The notes: generated from the letters alone by a model not told the origin. A DNA stretch of 64,000 nt from Alistipes sp. Zagget8 (GCA_001941065.1 MSHJ01000001.1:25721-89720); one strand, 5' to 3'. Counted from the stretch's first letter, positions 1-9,547 are shown. Made by a program: numbers and translations.

Positions 1-2
1 TT

Positions 3-704
3 GTTACGTCGCTCAGTGTGAGTGATTATAACCTTAAACCTGATAATAATCCGGCAGCTGCTCCCGCAGCCCACTATTGCTGGAAGATAACCAACGGTGT
101 TGTAGCTGCGAAGCCGGAACTGGTCGCCGTACCTGCCGGATACCGTTCGGGCAATATGTATCAGGTGCTCTGGCCCGCCAGCGAACTGGCTGTCAAGCCG
201 TTCTATTTCAGCGATCCGGGTGCTTCGAACGCTGTGCCCGTGACCCGTCTGGGCTATGTGGGCCTCGACGATCAGATCGTTTATTTCAAGGGCGGCGTAA
301 ACCCGAGCGACATCATGGGCGGCGGCGACGAAATGTTCAAGGAGACCGGTTACGGCCGCAAGGTGCTGCACAGCCAGCCGTTCACCTTCAACGGCGTGAA
401 CTACCTGGCGGTATGCGCATTCTACAGCACCGAGATCGGTACGAACGGAGCTACCGAGGATAAGGTTTACCTCTACACCCAGCTGCTCGAGGTTTCGGGC
501 AAGGACTACAAGGTTGCCTATGTAGGTAAGGATATTTTCGACGGCAAGGTGTCGACGCTCAACCCCAACGGAACGGGCGGTCTGGCCATCAGCGTGATCG
601 CCGAGGGCAGCGGTGACGACGAAGGCAAGCTGAGCTGCCGCGTCTACAACCTCCTGTCGGGTGTCGGTCTGGTCGGCTACGAGATCAACAACGTCAAGGA
701 GTAA
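3..704 (+). CDS. C-terminal part of a secreted or surface protein, function unknown
   Basis: The reading frame is open from the left window edge to a stop at 702-704, so the N-terminus and any signal peptide lie outside the window. The visible 233 residues are rich in beta-strand-like blocks with Gly, Asp and aromatic residues, and repeated YxG/YVG turns, as in secreted beta-propeller or beta-sandwich proteins. There are no transmembrane segments and I recognise no catalytic motif. It sits directly before a susC/susD locus on the same strand, but a strong terminator separates them, so it probably closes a preceding operon. A GTG at 18 could serve as a start but nothing supports it. I do not recognise the family. 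Confidence 0.6.
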   Translation, partial: VTSLSVSDYNLKPDNNPAAAPAAHYCWKITNGVVAAKPELVAVPAGYRSGNMYQVLWPASELAVKPFYFSDPGASNAVPVTRLGYVGLDDQIVYFKGGVNPSDIMGGGDEMFKETGYGRKVLHSQPFTFNGVNYLAVCAFYSTEIGTNGATEDKVYLYTQLLEVSGKDYKVAYVGKDIFDGKVSTLNPNGTGGLAISVIAEGSGDDEGKLSCRVYNLLSGVGLVGYEINNVKE

Positions 705-718
705 CCTCCTCTCGATTG

Positions 719-758
719 CCGGAGGAGTGGCCGCAGAGGCGGGCTCCTCCGGTTTTTT
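719..758 (+). terminator. Rho-independent terminator after the first gene
   Basis: CCGGAGGAG (719-727) pairs with CTCCTCCGG (744-752) and is followed by six T. It separates the first partial gene from susC. No good TAnnTTTG promoter box is visible between it and the susC start at 800; the nearest match is CATTTTTG at 791-798. Confidence 0.85.
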
Positions 759-799
759 CAGTTAATCGCCGCTGTAAAAAGCTGAGACAACATTTTTGT

Positions 800-3700
800 A
801 TGAAGAAATTAGCACTCCTAATCCTGCTGTCGGTCGGCTGCATATCGCTGCAGGCGCAGACCGCGTCGACGCCGGCCTCCAAAAAGCTGACCCTGACGGG
901 TAAGGTCGTCTCCACTACCGGGGAGCCCGTGATCGGTGCGACGATCGTCGTCGAAGGATCGAAACCGATGATCGCGACGGCTGCGGGTGTGGACGGTTCC
1001 TACTCCATCGCGCTGCCTTCCGGATCGGTTTCGCTGACCGTCAGCTGCATCGGTTACGACAGCCGTACCGTTCCGGTGAACAACCGGACCAAACTCGACA
1101 TCACCCTTGAAACCGAGGACCAGCAGATCGACGACGTCGTCGTGGTCGGATACCAGGTTCAGAAGAAGGTCACACTCACCGGCTCCGTCTCGGCGATCTC
1201 CGGAAAGGACATCGTCAAGCGCGATGCCCCCAACCTTTCGTCGGCCCTCCAGGGTCTGATGCCGGGTGTCAGCGTCGTGCAGGCTTCGGGTCGTCCCGGC
1301 GCCGACGGCGGCGAAATCACCATCCGCGGTATCGGTTCGATCAACTCCCGGACCAGCCCCCTCGTGCTGATCGACGGCGTCGAGGGCGACCTCAATCAGG
1401 TCGATATGAACACTGTGGAGAGCGTGTCGGCCCTCAAGGATGCATCGGCTGCCATCTACGGTTCGCGTGCCTCGAACGGCGTCATCCTCGTCACGACCAA
1501 ACGCGGCAAGAGTGAAGTGCCCCAGTTCACCTACACGGGTTACTACGCCGTCACCGCTCCCACCGAAATGCCGACGCCGGTTTCCGGTGCCGAGTACATG
1601 GAATACATGAACGTCGCCGCCCTGAATTCTGGGCAGAGTATCCGTTTCGACCCCGCCTACATCGCCGAGTACAAGCGGTACGGCGCCGACAACTGGACGA
1701 CGTTCGATACCGACTGGAAGAAGGAGATGCTCAAGAGCAGCTCGTATATGCACCGCCATGCCCTGAGCGTTTCGGGCAAGGGCAACATCTGCTCCTACTA
1801 CGTCGACGGTTCGTACCAGTTCCAGGACGGACTGATCGAAAACAACAACTTTTCCCGCAAGACCTTCCGGGTGAACACCGACATGAACCTCGCCAAGTGG
1901 GCCACCTTCAGCGTCGATTTCGACGCCTTCGGCACCAACGAGAAGGTTCCGTCGATCACCACGCCCGAAAAACTGATCGGCGAGGCCCTGACCTACTCTC
2001 CGGTGATGGCCGGTATCAACCGCGACGGCACCTGGGGCGAGGGTCTCAACGGCTATAATCCCATTGCCATCCTCCGCGCGGGCGGTACGCAGAAGAACAG
2101 CGTGACCGGATTCGGAACCAAGGGCAACCTCGTGGTCAAGCTACCTTACGGCTTCGAGCTCAAGACGCTGTTCAGCTACCGCTACCAGCACGACAACCAG
2201 AAGATCGTGACCACGCCCTACGACACCTATACGCAGGGTATGTTCAAGTATACCTATCCCGAGACCACTCCCGACGGAAAGGTTTCGATGTACTGGAAGA
2301 AGAACCAGCAGATCCAGTTCAATGCCAGCCTCTCCTACAAAAAGACGTTCCGGGAGGATCACAATTTCAGCGCACTGGCCGGCGTGCAGCTCGAAACCCT
2401 CACTTCGCAGAGCCTCTCGGGTTCGCGCGAGGGATTCTTCATCCCCGGATACGATGATATGGGCAACGGCTCGAAGAACCAGACCAGCGCGTCGGCACTG
2501 GACGAGTGGGCGATGCTTTCGTATTACGGTGTGTTCAACTACAACTACAAGGAGAAATACCTCATCGAACTCACCGGGCGTCTCGACGGTTCGTCGCGCT
2601 TCACGCCCGACAACCGCTGGGGATTCTTCCCCGGAGGCTCGGTGGCTTACCGTATTTCGCAGGAGCCGTTCTGGAAGCCGGTGGAGAAATACGTCTCCTC
2701 GCTGAAGATCCGCGCTTCGTATGCGCATTTCGGCAACCAGTGGCTCAACGACTACTATCCGTTCACGAGCCAGATGGTGACGAACCTTTGGAACGGTTAT
2801 TTCTTCAACGGCGGGCAGCTGCTCGGCAGTATCCAGTCCAAACTCTTCAATGCCGACATCACGTGGGAGACCTCCAAGCAGACCAATGTCGGACTGGACG
2901 TGGGATTCCTGAGTGACAAGCTCACGCTGACGTTCGACTTTTTCAACCGCGACATTTCGGACCTGATCCAGGTACCTCCGATTCCGACCTACGTCGTTTA
3001 CGACGCCCCTTATTTCAACATCGGCAAGATGCGGGCACGCGGTTACGACATCTCGCTTACCTACCGCAACTCGTCGAAGAACGGCAACTGGCGCTACTCG
3101 TTCACGGCCAATTTCTCCGATGCCAAAAGTACGATCCTCGAGGTGGCGGATATCGCTTCGAGCAATGACCTGAGCGCCCTGCGTCCGGGCGAGCTCCGCA
3201 ACGCCATCCGCGGCTGGAAGACCGACGGTTTCTACCGTGACCAGGCCGACATCGACGCTTCGCCGGCGTTCAACGACGACAAGACGAACCTCAAGCCCGG
3301 CGACGTGAAATATCACGACAAGGACGGCAACGGCTCGATCGACTATAACGATGTCTACGTGCTGGGCGACGCGAGCCCCCGCTATCTTTACAGCCTGACG
3401 GCCAACGTTTCGTGGAAGAATTTCGACCTCTCGGTCTTCATCCAGGGTGTCGGCGAGCGGATGAAACGCTACAACGGCGCCGGCATCATCCCGTTCGACA
3501 ACGGACGCTCGATGTTCGAGAGCCAGACCGACTATTGGCGCGAGGATAACCTCGATGCCAAGTTCCCCCGGCTGTCGATCAACAACAAGAACAACTACTA
3601 TGCGTCGGACATTTGGGTGAAGAATGCCGGTTACGTGCGTCTGAAGAACGTTTCGCTGAGCTACCGCATTCCCAAGAAGATCATCTCGAAGCTCCGCCTC

Positions 3701-3850
3701 CAGACGGCACGCGTCTATGTCAGCGGGCAGAATCTCTTTACACTCTCCGATGCGTTCGAAGGCTTCGATCCCGAGGCGAACAACGCCTACGGTTCCGAGT
3801 TCTATCCGATTATGCGTGTATTTACTGTCGGTCTTGATTTACGCTTCTGA
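800..3850 (+). CDS. SusC/RagA-family TonB-linked outer membrane transporter
   Basis: This is the outer-membrane beta-barrel that imports glycan fragments with its SusD partner, using TonB energy. I chose the ATG at 800 (1016 aa) because it gives a signal peptide (MKKLALLILLSVGC..LQAQ); the frame is open farther upstream but runs through the terminator. Residues about 34-115 are a carboxypeptidase-regulatory-like domain (GKVVSTTGEPVIGA), then a TonB-box-like DDVVVVGY and a plug domain with the SusC signature (ITIRGIGSI, VLIDGVEG, SAAIYGSRASNGVILVTT). The rest is barrel, ending in the usual aromatic residue (LDLRF). susD follows after 2 bases, and GH89 and esterase genes lie downstream, which suggests an N-acetylglucosaminylated, perhaps mucin-type, substrate. 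Confidence 0.96.
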   Translation: MKKLALLILLSVGCISLQAQTASTPASKKLTLTGKVVSTTGEPVIGATIVVEGSKPMIATAAGVDGSYSIALPSGSVSLTVSCIGYDSRTVPVNNRTKLDITLETEDQQIDDVVVVGYQVQKKVTLTGSVSAISGKDIVKRDAPNLSSALQGLMPGVSVVQASGRPGADGGEITIRGIGSINSRTSPLVLIDGVEGDLNQVDMNTVESVSALKDASAAIYGSRASNGVILVTTKRGKSEVPQFTYTGYYAVTAPTEMPTPVSGAEYMEYMNVAALNSGQSIRFDPAYIAEYKRYGADNWTTFDTDWKKEMLKSSSYMHRHALSVSGKGNICSYYVDGSYQFQDGLIENNNFSRKTFRVNTDMNLAKWATFSVDFDAFGTNEKVPSITTPEKLIGEALTYSPVMAGINRDGTWGEGLNGYNPIAILRAGGTQKNSVTGFGTKGNLVVKLPYGFELKTLFSYRYQHDNQKIVTTPYDTYTQGMFKYTYPETTPDGKVSMYWKKNQQIQFNASLSYKKTFREDHNFSALAGVQLETLTSQSLSGSREGFFIPGYDDMGNGSKNQTSASALDEWAMLSYYGVFNYNYKEKYLIELTGRLDGSSRFTPDNRWGFFPGGSVAYRISQEPFWKPVEKYVSSLKIRASYAHFGNQWLNDYYPFTSQMVTNLWNGYFFNGGQLLGSIQSKLFNADITWETSKQTNVGLDVGFLSDKLTLTFDFFNRDISDLIQVPPIPTYVVYDAPYFNIGKMRARGYDISLTYRNSSKNGNWRYSFTANFSDAKSTILEVADIASSNDLSALRPGELRNAIRGWKTDGFYRDQADIDASPAFNDDKTNLKPGDVKYHDKDGNGSIDYNDVYVLGDASPRYLYSLTANVSWKNFDLSVFIQGVGERMKRYNGAGIIPFDNGRSMFESQTDYWREDNLDAKFPRLSINNKNNYYASDIWVKNAGYVRLKNVSLSYRIPKKIISKLRLQTARVYVSGQNLFTLSDAFEGFDPEANNAYGSEFYPIMRVFTVGLDLRF

Positions 3851-3852
3851 TT

Positions 3853-5673
3853 ATGAAAAAGTTCATTAAATATCCGATCCTGCTGCTCTGCGTGCTGTCG
3901 ATGACATCCTGCGCGGAGGATTTCCTGAACCGTTACCCGTCGAAACCCACCACGGGCGATTTCTTCAAAAGCGAGGAGGCCGCCAAACTGGCGCTGACGG
4001 GAATCTACAACGGCCTCTATCTCTGGTCGAGCGGCGCCGCCATCGGCTATATGCTGCCCGGATACGCCTCCTACGACGCCCTGACCGGACTGGTGATGAC
4101 CCGCGATGAAAACGAGACGCTCGGAGCCGGACGAATCTGGCCCGACGACAGCACGATCCTCGCTTACTGGAAATCGTGGTATGTCATCATCCAGCGTGCC
4201 AACACCATGCTGGTCAATGCCGATCCCTCGCAGTCCGAGAATATGGCGCATTACACTGCCGAGGCGCGGGTGCTCCGGGCCATGGCCTACTACTACCTGA
4301 TTTCGATGTTCGGCGACGTGCCTTTCATGACCGAACCTCCGAAATTCGAGGATTTCAAGTGCCAGCGTACGTCGAAGGTCACGATCCTCGATTTCGTGCT
4401 CCGGGAGCTCGACGAGGCGGCCAATATCCTGCCCGAATGGACCGCCACCGACCGGGGGCGCGTGGACAAGGCGGCGGCCTACGGCATTATGTCGCGTGCC
4501 GCGCTGATGGGCGGCAGTTTCAACTACAACGATGATGCGGCCCACTATTTCAAGATCGCCGCCGAAGCGGCCGAAAAGGTGATTGGCAAGCGCGAACTGA
4601 GCAAGGATTTCGGCTCGCTCTTCACCACGAAGGGGCAGGCGCAGGCGCACAGCGAATTGATCATGGAAGCCTGTTTCTATGATACGGACGAGGCGAAATT
4701 CCACTATGTGGGCTATACCGAGACGAGCCGTTTCGTCGGGCAGACCAGCCGTTATCCGACCCAGACGCTCTTCGACACCTTCGAGTGCATCGACGGCAAG
4801 CGGATCGACGAATCGCCGCTGTACGATCCCACCGATCCGAAAAAGAACCGCGATCCGCGGCTTCACGCCACGATCTTCATCACGGGAGACACCATTACGG
4901 TCAACACGGGCGGCGGCAAAGTGAAGGCGGTGCTCAACGCCTATCAGGGCGATCCGAACGACAGGGCCAACTACCGCAAGACCATGAGCTACAACTACAC
5001 CACGCAGGTGTGGGATAAGGTGGACAACCTGGATTTCACCGATCCCTCGGCGTTCACCAGTTTCGCCAATGCGGGCAAGGGCTACATGTGCGCCAAGTTC
5101 CAGCGCGACAGCACGGAGAACATCAACCAGTCGACCGTCAATTTTCCGATCCTGCGTTATGCGGAGGTGCTGCTGAATTTCGCCGAGGCGAAGATCGAGC
5201 TCTGGGCTCTGGGAGCCGAGGCCGAGGACGACCGCATCTATACGGCGATCAACGAGGTTCGCAACCGCGTCGGCATGCCCGACGTATCGAGCGACCGGGT
5301 CGGCAACGTGGAGAAGATGCGCCAGCTGGTACGCCGCGAGCGCAAGGTGGAATTCGCTTTCGAGGGGCTTCACCTGATCGATCTGCGCCGCTGGGACATC
5401 GGCGACCTGGAGAACTCGCAGCCGGTTTACGGCATGCCCGAGGAGAAATACGGCGGTTTCAAGGCTCCGTATCCTTCGGTGCAGAAGCTTCCGGTGTTCA
5501 ATAAGACCGCCCGTCACGACCTGAACGACATCGCGACCTATCCGGATGCCGAAATCCGTCTCGTGCGCGACAAGAACCGCAAATGGGAGTCGCACTATCG
5601 CTTGTGGCCCATTCCGCAGTCGGAGGTCAGCAAGACCGGCATGAGTCAGAACCCCGGATACGCCGGATCGTGA
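3853..5673 (+). CDS. SusD/RagB-family surface glycan-binding lipoprotein
   Basis: This is the partner lid of the SusC transporter encoded 2 bases upstream; it binds glycan at the cell surface. The 606-residue product begins with a lipoprotein signal (lipobox MTSC, lipidated Cys20), followed by acidic residues AED, consistent with the Bacteroidota surface-export signal. The N-terminal TPR-like half (ARVLRAMAYYYLISMFGDVPF) and the C-terminal RagB/SusD domain (ILRYAEVLLNFAEAK, VRRERKVEFAFEGLHLIDLRRW) are both clear. It ends in the typical MSQNPGY motif. The length is normal for the family. The substrate cannot be read from the protein alone. Confidence 0.96.
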   Translation: MKKFIKYPILLLCVLSMTSCAEDFLNRYPSKPTTGDFFKSEEAAKLALTGIYNGLYLWSSGAAIGYMLPGYASYDALTGLVMTRDENETLGAGRIWPDDSTILAYWKSWYVIIQRANTMLVNADPSQSENMAHYTAEARVLRAMAYYYLISMFGDVPFMTEPPKFEDFKCQRTSKVTILDFVLRELDEAANILPEWTATDRGRVDKAAAYGIMSRAALMGGSFNYNDDAAHYFKIAAEAAEKVIGKRELSKDFGSLFTTKGQAQAHSELIMEACFYDTDEAKFHYVGYTETSRFVGQTSRYPTQTLFDTFECIDGKRIDESPLYDPTDPKKNRDPRLHATIFITGDTITVNTGGGKVKAVLNAYQGDPNDRANYRKTMSYNYTTQVWDKVDNLDFTDPSAFTSFANAGKGYMCAKFQRDSTENINQSTVNFPILRYAEVLLNFAEAKIELWALGAEAEDDRIYTAINEVRNRVGMPDVSSDRVGNVEKMRQLVRRERKVEFAFEGLHLIDLRRWDIGDLENSQPVYGMPEEKYGGFKAPYPSVQKLPVFNKTARHDLNDIATYPDAEIRLVRDKNRKWESHYRLWPIPQSEVSKTGMSQNPGYAGS

Positions 5674-5695
5674 TGAAACGGCCGTAACCGGACAG

Positions 5696-5742
5696 CAGGC
5701 AAGGGGAGTTTTCGGCGGAGGACTCCTTTTGCCTGATTTTTT
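5696..5742 (+). terminator. Terminator or attenuator between susD and the GH89 gene
   Basis: CAGGCAAGGGGAGT (5696-5709) pairs with ACTCCTTTTGCCTG (5722-5735), with two G-U pairs, followed by ATTTTTT. No TAnnTTTG box is visible between it and the next start at 5762, so the GH89 gene probably depends on read-through. That would lower enzyme expression relative to the transporter. Confidence 0.8.
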
Positions 5743-5761
5743 AACCCGAATTTTCAACTGT

Positions 5762-7960
5762 ATGAAATCATTTTTTGCAACCCTCGTGCTGTTTGCCGCG
5801 GCCTTGTCGGCGGCGTGCGGCAGCACGGACGCCGATGTCGCGGCGGCGCAGGGGCTGGCCGGGCGCATCGTTCCCGGCTATGCGTCGAAGATCCGTTTCG
5901 AGAAACTGGCGCCTGCAGCCGACTCTGCGGACCGGTTCGAACTGGAGACCGTCGGCCGGAAGCTGGTCGTCCGGGGCAACAACGCCAACTCGATGGCCGT
6001 GGGCCTGAACCACTTTCTGAAATATTACGCCCGCACGAGCGTTTCGTGGTTCGCCGACCAGCCGGTCGAGGTGCCCGCCCAAATGCCGCAGGTAGCGGAA
6101 AAGGTCGCCCACCGCGCCCTGCTCGACGACCGGTTCTTTCTGAATTACTGTACGTTCGGATACACGATGGTGTGGTGGCAGTGGCGCGACTGGGAGCGGC
6201 TGATCGACTGGATGGCGCTCAACGGCGTGACCCTGCCGCTTGCGATCACGGGCCAGGAGGCCGTATGGGCGCGGGTGTGGCAGAAGCTCGGGCTCACCGA
6301 CGAGCAGATACGCAGCTATTTCACCGGCCCGGCCCATCTGCCGTGGCACCGGATGTCGAATCTCGACTACTGGCAGTCGCCGCTGCCCCAGAGCTGGCTC
6401 GACGCACAGGTGGAGCTGCAGCAGCGGATCGTGGCCCGCGAGCGGGAACTGAACATGAAACCCGTGCTGCCGGCCTTTGCCGGGCATGTCCCTGCGGAGC
6501 TGGGGACGATTTATCCGGAAGCCAAAATCTCGCGGATGAGCAAGTGGGGCGGTTTCGAGGATCGTTACCGCAGTCATTTCCTCGATCCGCTCGATCCGCT
6601 CTTCGCCCGGATTCAGCGGGAGTTCCTTGCCGAGCAGACCGCGCTTTTCGGTACGGACCACATCTACGGAGCCGATCCCTTCAACGAGGTCGATCCGCCG
6701 AGCTGGGAGCCGGAGTTTCTCGCCCGGGTTTCCCGGACGATCTACGACACGATGGCCGCGGCCGATCCGGAGGCCGAATGGCTCCAGATGACCTGGCTGT
6801 TCTATCTCGACCGCCACAAGTGGCACGACGACCGGATCGAGGCGTTCGTCAAGGCCGTGCCGCAGGACAAGATGCTGCTGCTGGACTACTATTGCGAGAA
6901 TACGGAGGTATGGCGGCAGACTCACAGTTACCACGGGCAGCCCTATTTCTGGTGCTACCTCGGCAATTTCGGCGGCAACACGATGCTGGTGGGGAATTTC
7001 GACGAGGTTTCGAAGCGCCTCGACGGCGTGCTGGCCGAAGGCGGGAAGAACCTGCGGGGCCTCGGCTCGACGCTCGAGGGGCTCGATTCGAACCCTTTCA
7101 TGTACGATTACGTCTTCGAGCGTGCCTGGGATTTTCCGGTCGACGATGACCGGTGGTTCGACGCCCTTGCAGACCGTTATCTGGGGCGCGAAGATGCGGA
7201 CTACCGCCGGGCCTGGGACGCGCTGCGCAGGAATGTCTACATCACCTCTTCGAAATACGGACACTGTCCGCTGCTGAATGCCCGGCCTACGTTCGAGGGC
7301 CTGCTGACGGGCACCACCGATGCGGAGATCAAATACGACAACGACGAATTGTTCGACATCTGGGGCACGATGATCGATGCCGGCGGCTCCGATCGCGATA
7401 CCTATCGCTATTGGCTGGTGAATGTCGGCCGGCAGGCGCTGGGCAACCTTTTCCTGCCGATGCGCGACGAGTTCACGGCGGCCTACCGGGCGAAGGACCT
7501 CGTGCGGATGAAAGAACTGCGGACCCAAATGCTGGAGCTGGCCGCAGATATGGAGACGCTGGCGGCGCAGCACGGCGCGTTCTCGATGCAGCAATGGATC
7601 GACAACTCGCGCTCCTTCGGCAAGACCCCCGAGGAGCAGGATTACTACGAGGTGAACGGCCGCACGCTCCTCACGACGTGGGGCGACCGGGCGCAGAGCA
7701 TCAACGACTACGCCAACCGCACCTGGTCGGGGTTGGTGGCGGATTACTACGCCGTGCGCTGGCGGATGTTTCTCGATGCGGCGGTCAGGGCCGTCGAGGA
7801 GGGCCGGGAACTCGATGAGGAGGCGATCTTCAACGCTATGGCCGATTTCGAAAAGGAGTTCGCCGACAGCACGCAGCCGCTGACGCAGACTCCTGCGGGC
7901 GATGTCGGCGAAATCGTCCGGGAACTTTACCTGAAATACAAACCCGAATCCGGAAAATAA
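5762..7960 (+). CDS. Alpha-N-acetylglucosaminidase, glycoside hydrolase family 89, lipoprotein
   Basis: This enzyme removes terminal alpha-linked N-acetylglucosamine; GH89 enzymes act on heparan-sulfate ends and on alpha-GlcNAc-capped gastric mucin. The ATG at 5762 (732 aa) gives a lipoprotein signal with Cys19 (LSAAC). A small N-terminal mixed domain precedes the TIM barrel (MVWWQWRDWERLIDWMALNG, LPAFAGHVP, PFNEVDPPSWEP) and a C-terminal helical domain. By alignment with human NAGLU, Glu309 in DPFNEV is the acid/base and Glu439 in STLEGLDSN the nucleophile. Both are present, so it should be active. The esterase gene follows at once. The residues after the lipid Cys (GSTDA) do not decide between periplasm and surface. 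Confidence 0.94.
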   Translation: MKSFFATLVLFAAALSAACGSTDADVAAAQGLAGRIVPGYASKIRFEKLAPAADSADRFELETVGRKLVVRGNNANSMAVGLNHFLKYYARTSVSWFADQPVEVPAQMPQVAEKVAHRALLDDRFFLNYCTFGYTMVWWQWRDWERLIDWMALNGVTLPLAITGQEAVWARVWQKLGLTDEQIRSYFTGPAHLPWHRMSNLDYWQSPLPQSWLDAQVELQQRIVARERELNMKPVLPAFAGHVPAELGTIYPEAKISRMSKWGGFEDRYRSHFLDPLDPLFARIQREFLAEQTALFGTDHIYGADPFNEVDPPSWEPEFLARVSRTIYDTMAAADPEAEWLQMTWLFYLDRHKWHDDRIEAFVKAVPQDKMLLLDYYCENTEVWRQTHSYHGQPYFWCYLGNFGGNTMLVGNFDEVSKRLDGVLAEGGKNLRGLGSTLEGLDSNPFMYDYVFERAWDFPVDDDRWFDALADRYLGREDADYRRAWDALRRNVYITSSKYGHCPLLNARPTFEGLLTGTTDAEIKYDNDELFDIWGTMIDAGGSDRDTYRYWLVNVGRQALGNLFLPMRDEFTAAYRAKDLVRMKELRTQMLELAADMETLAAQHGAFSMQQWIDNSRSFGKTPEEQDYYEVNGRTLLTTWGDRAQSINDYANRTWSGLVADYYAVRWRMFLDAAVRAVEEGRELDEEAIFNAMADFEKEFADSTQPLTQTPAGDVGEIVRELYLKYKPESGK

Positions 7961-7963
7961 GTG

Positions 7964-9256
7964 ATGAAAAAGAGTCTTGTTTTTGCGTTGCTGGCGTTGC
8001 TGTGCTGCACGCAGTTATTGGCGCAGGGGAGTGCCCAGACCCCGATGGTCAAGGTGCGCATCACGCCGACGAACGGTTCCTGGGATTACCGCGTCGGGGA
8101 GCGGATCAAAATGGCGGTGAGCGTCGAGCTGAACGAGCTCCCGCTCCGCGACGTCGCCTTCACGTATGAGGCGGGGCCGGAGCTGGTCGAACCGACGGTG
8201 AAGGGCCGTGCGACGACCAAAGACGGTTCCGTGGTGCTGGACCTCGGGCGGATGGACCGGCCCGGGTTCTTCAATCTCGATGTCCGCGTCGAGGTGGACG
8301 GGGTGGATTACCGCCAATGGAAGACCGTGGCCGTGGACAAGGAACGGATCGAACCGACGGTGACGATGCCGGCCGATTTCGGGTCTTACTGGCAGTCGCA
8401 GCTCGACGCCGATGCGGCCATGCCCCTCCGGCCCCGGATGGAGCTGCTTCCCGAGCGCTGCACCGACCGGACCGATGTCTACGAGGTGAGCTACATCTAT
8501 ACGCCCCAGGGCGGACGTTTTTACGGCATTCTGTGTGTGCCGAAGGCCGAAGGGAAATATCCGGCCATCCTGCGCGTGCCCGGAGCGGGCGTGCGGAGCT
8601 ATCGGGGGAGCGCCTGGCAGGCTGACAAAGGCTTCATAACGCTCGATGTCGGCATCCACGGCATTCCGGTCACGCTCGATCCGGTCGTCTACGAACGGCT
8701 CTTTGCGGGGATTCTCAACCGATATTACACGATGAACCTCGAAAGCCGCGACGATTACTATTACAACCGGGTGATCCGGGGCTGCAAACGGGCCGTCGAT
8801 CTCATCTTCACGCTCGATAAATTCAACGGCAAAATAGGCGTTCAGGGCAGCAGTCAGGGCGGCGCCCTGACGGTGATGGTCGCGGCGCTCGATCCGCGGG
8901 TCTGTTGCGCGGCGGCGGCCCTGCCGGCGATGAGCGACATGACGGGCTATCTCCACGGCCGTGCCGGAGGATGGCCCCAGATCCTGAAAAATCCCGCGGA
9001 GTGCATCTATAACCGAAAGGAGATCGTCAATACGCTGCTGTACTACGATACGGTCAATTTCGCACGCCTGCTGAAGATACCGATTTACTATATGCTGAGT
9101 TACAACGACAAGGTGTGCCCTCCGACCTCGACTTTCTCGGTCTACAACGCGACCCCGTCGCCCAAGCAGATGCAGCTCACCCACGAGACCGGACATTGGT
9201 ACTATCCCGAGCAGGCCGGGCAGATGGACTCCTACATCGAGAAAGCCCTGCGGTGA
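7964..9256 (+). CDS. Acetyl-xylan-esterase-like (AXE1 family) alpha/beta hydrolase, secreted
   Basis: This is a carbohydrate deacetylase of the cephalosporin-C deacetylase/AXE1 type. It has a signal peptide (FALLALLCCTQLLAQ), an N-terminal beta-sandwich of about 120 residues, then an alpha/beta hydrolase fold. The nucleophile elbow GSSQGG places the catalytic Ser at about residue 297; the likely Asp is in SYNDKVCPP and the His in ETGHWYY. I prefer the ATG at 7964 over the GTG one codon earlier. It lies 3 bases after the GH89 gene and probably removes O-acetyl groups that would block that enzyme, as O-acetylated sugars do in host mucins. That role is inference; the family also covers plant-glycan esterases. 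Confidence 0.87.
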   Translation: MKKSLVFALLALLCCTQLLAQGSAQTPMVKVRITPTNGSWDYRVGERIKMAVSVELNELPLRDVAFTYEAGPELVEPTVKGRATTKDGSVVLDLGRMDRPGFFNLDVRVEVDGVDYRQWKTVAVDKERIEPTVTMPADFGSYWQSQLDADAAMPLRPRMELLPERCTDRTDVYEVSYIYTPQGGRFYGILCVPKAEGKYPAILRVPGAGVRSYRGSAWQADKGFITLDVGIHGIPVTLDPVVYERLFAGILNRYYTMNLESRDDYYYNRVIRGCKRAVDLIFTLDKFNGKIGVQGSSQGGALTVMVAALDPRVCCAAAALPAMSDMTGYLHGRAGGWPQILKNPAECIYNRKEIVNTLLYYDTVNFARLLKIPIYYMLSYNDKVCPPTSTFSVYNATPSPKQMQLTHETGHWYYPEQAGQMDSYIEKALR

Positions 9257-9264
9257 TCCGGATA

Positions 9265-9301
9265 AAAAAAGAGTTGTACGTTTTCGTACAACTCTTTTTT
9301 T
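9265..9301. terminator. Bidirectional terminator between the first PUL and tRNA-Met
   Basis: AGAGTTGTACG and CGTACAACTCT form a stem with a TTTT loop, flanked by A7 and T7 runs. It can end both the esterase transcript (plus) and the tRNA-Met transcript (minus). Confidence 0.9.
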
Positions 9302-9304
9302 CTG

Positions 9305-9378
9305 TGGGCCCAGAGGGGCATGATCCCACGACCTTCGGATTATGAGTCCGCTGCTCTGACCGACTGAGCTATGGGCCC
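9305..9378 (-). tRNA. tRNA-Met (anticodon CAT)
   Basis: The 74-base minus-strand cloverleaf has a GGGCCC acceptor stem and CAT at 9342-9344. The 3' CCA is not encoded. The first acceptor pair is G-C, unlike a typical initiator. Elongator Met is favoured, but an Ile(CAU) identity cannot be excluded by eye. Confidence 0.93.
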
Positions 9379-9409
9379 GGTCCAGCGCCTGCGGGGCGCT
9401 TTTGTGGCG

Positions 9410-9440
9410 CAAAGATAGAAAAACTATTCAGATTGTGCAA
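9410..9440 (-). promoter_or_regulatory. Promoter for tRNA-Met
   Basis: On the minus strand, TTG (9438-9440) lies 20 bases from TATCTTTG (9410-9417). This is the Bacteroidota consensus, about 30 bases before the tRNA. Confidence 0.75.
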
Positions 9441-9480
9441 CCCTGCGGTCCCCTGCCGATGAAAAAAAGTCTGCCGGGAC

Positions 9481-9510
9481 TTGTTTGTTGCGAATTAATT
9501 CGTACCTTTG
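9481..9510 (+). promoter_or_regulatory. Promoter for ribosomal protein L31
   Basis: TTG at 9481-9483, 19 bases, then TACCTTTG at 9503-9510. It lies back to back with the tRNA-Met promoter. Confidence 0.75.
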
Positions 9511-9547
9511 TCGCGCTTAAGCATTAATTAAAAACAAAAACGACGAA

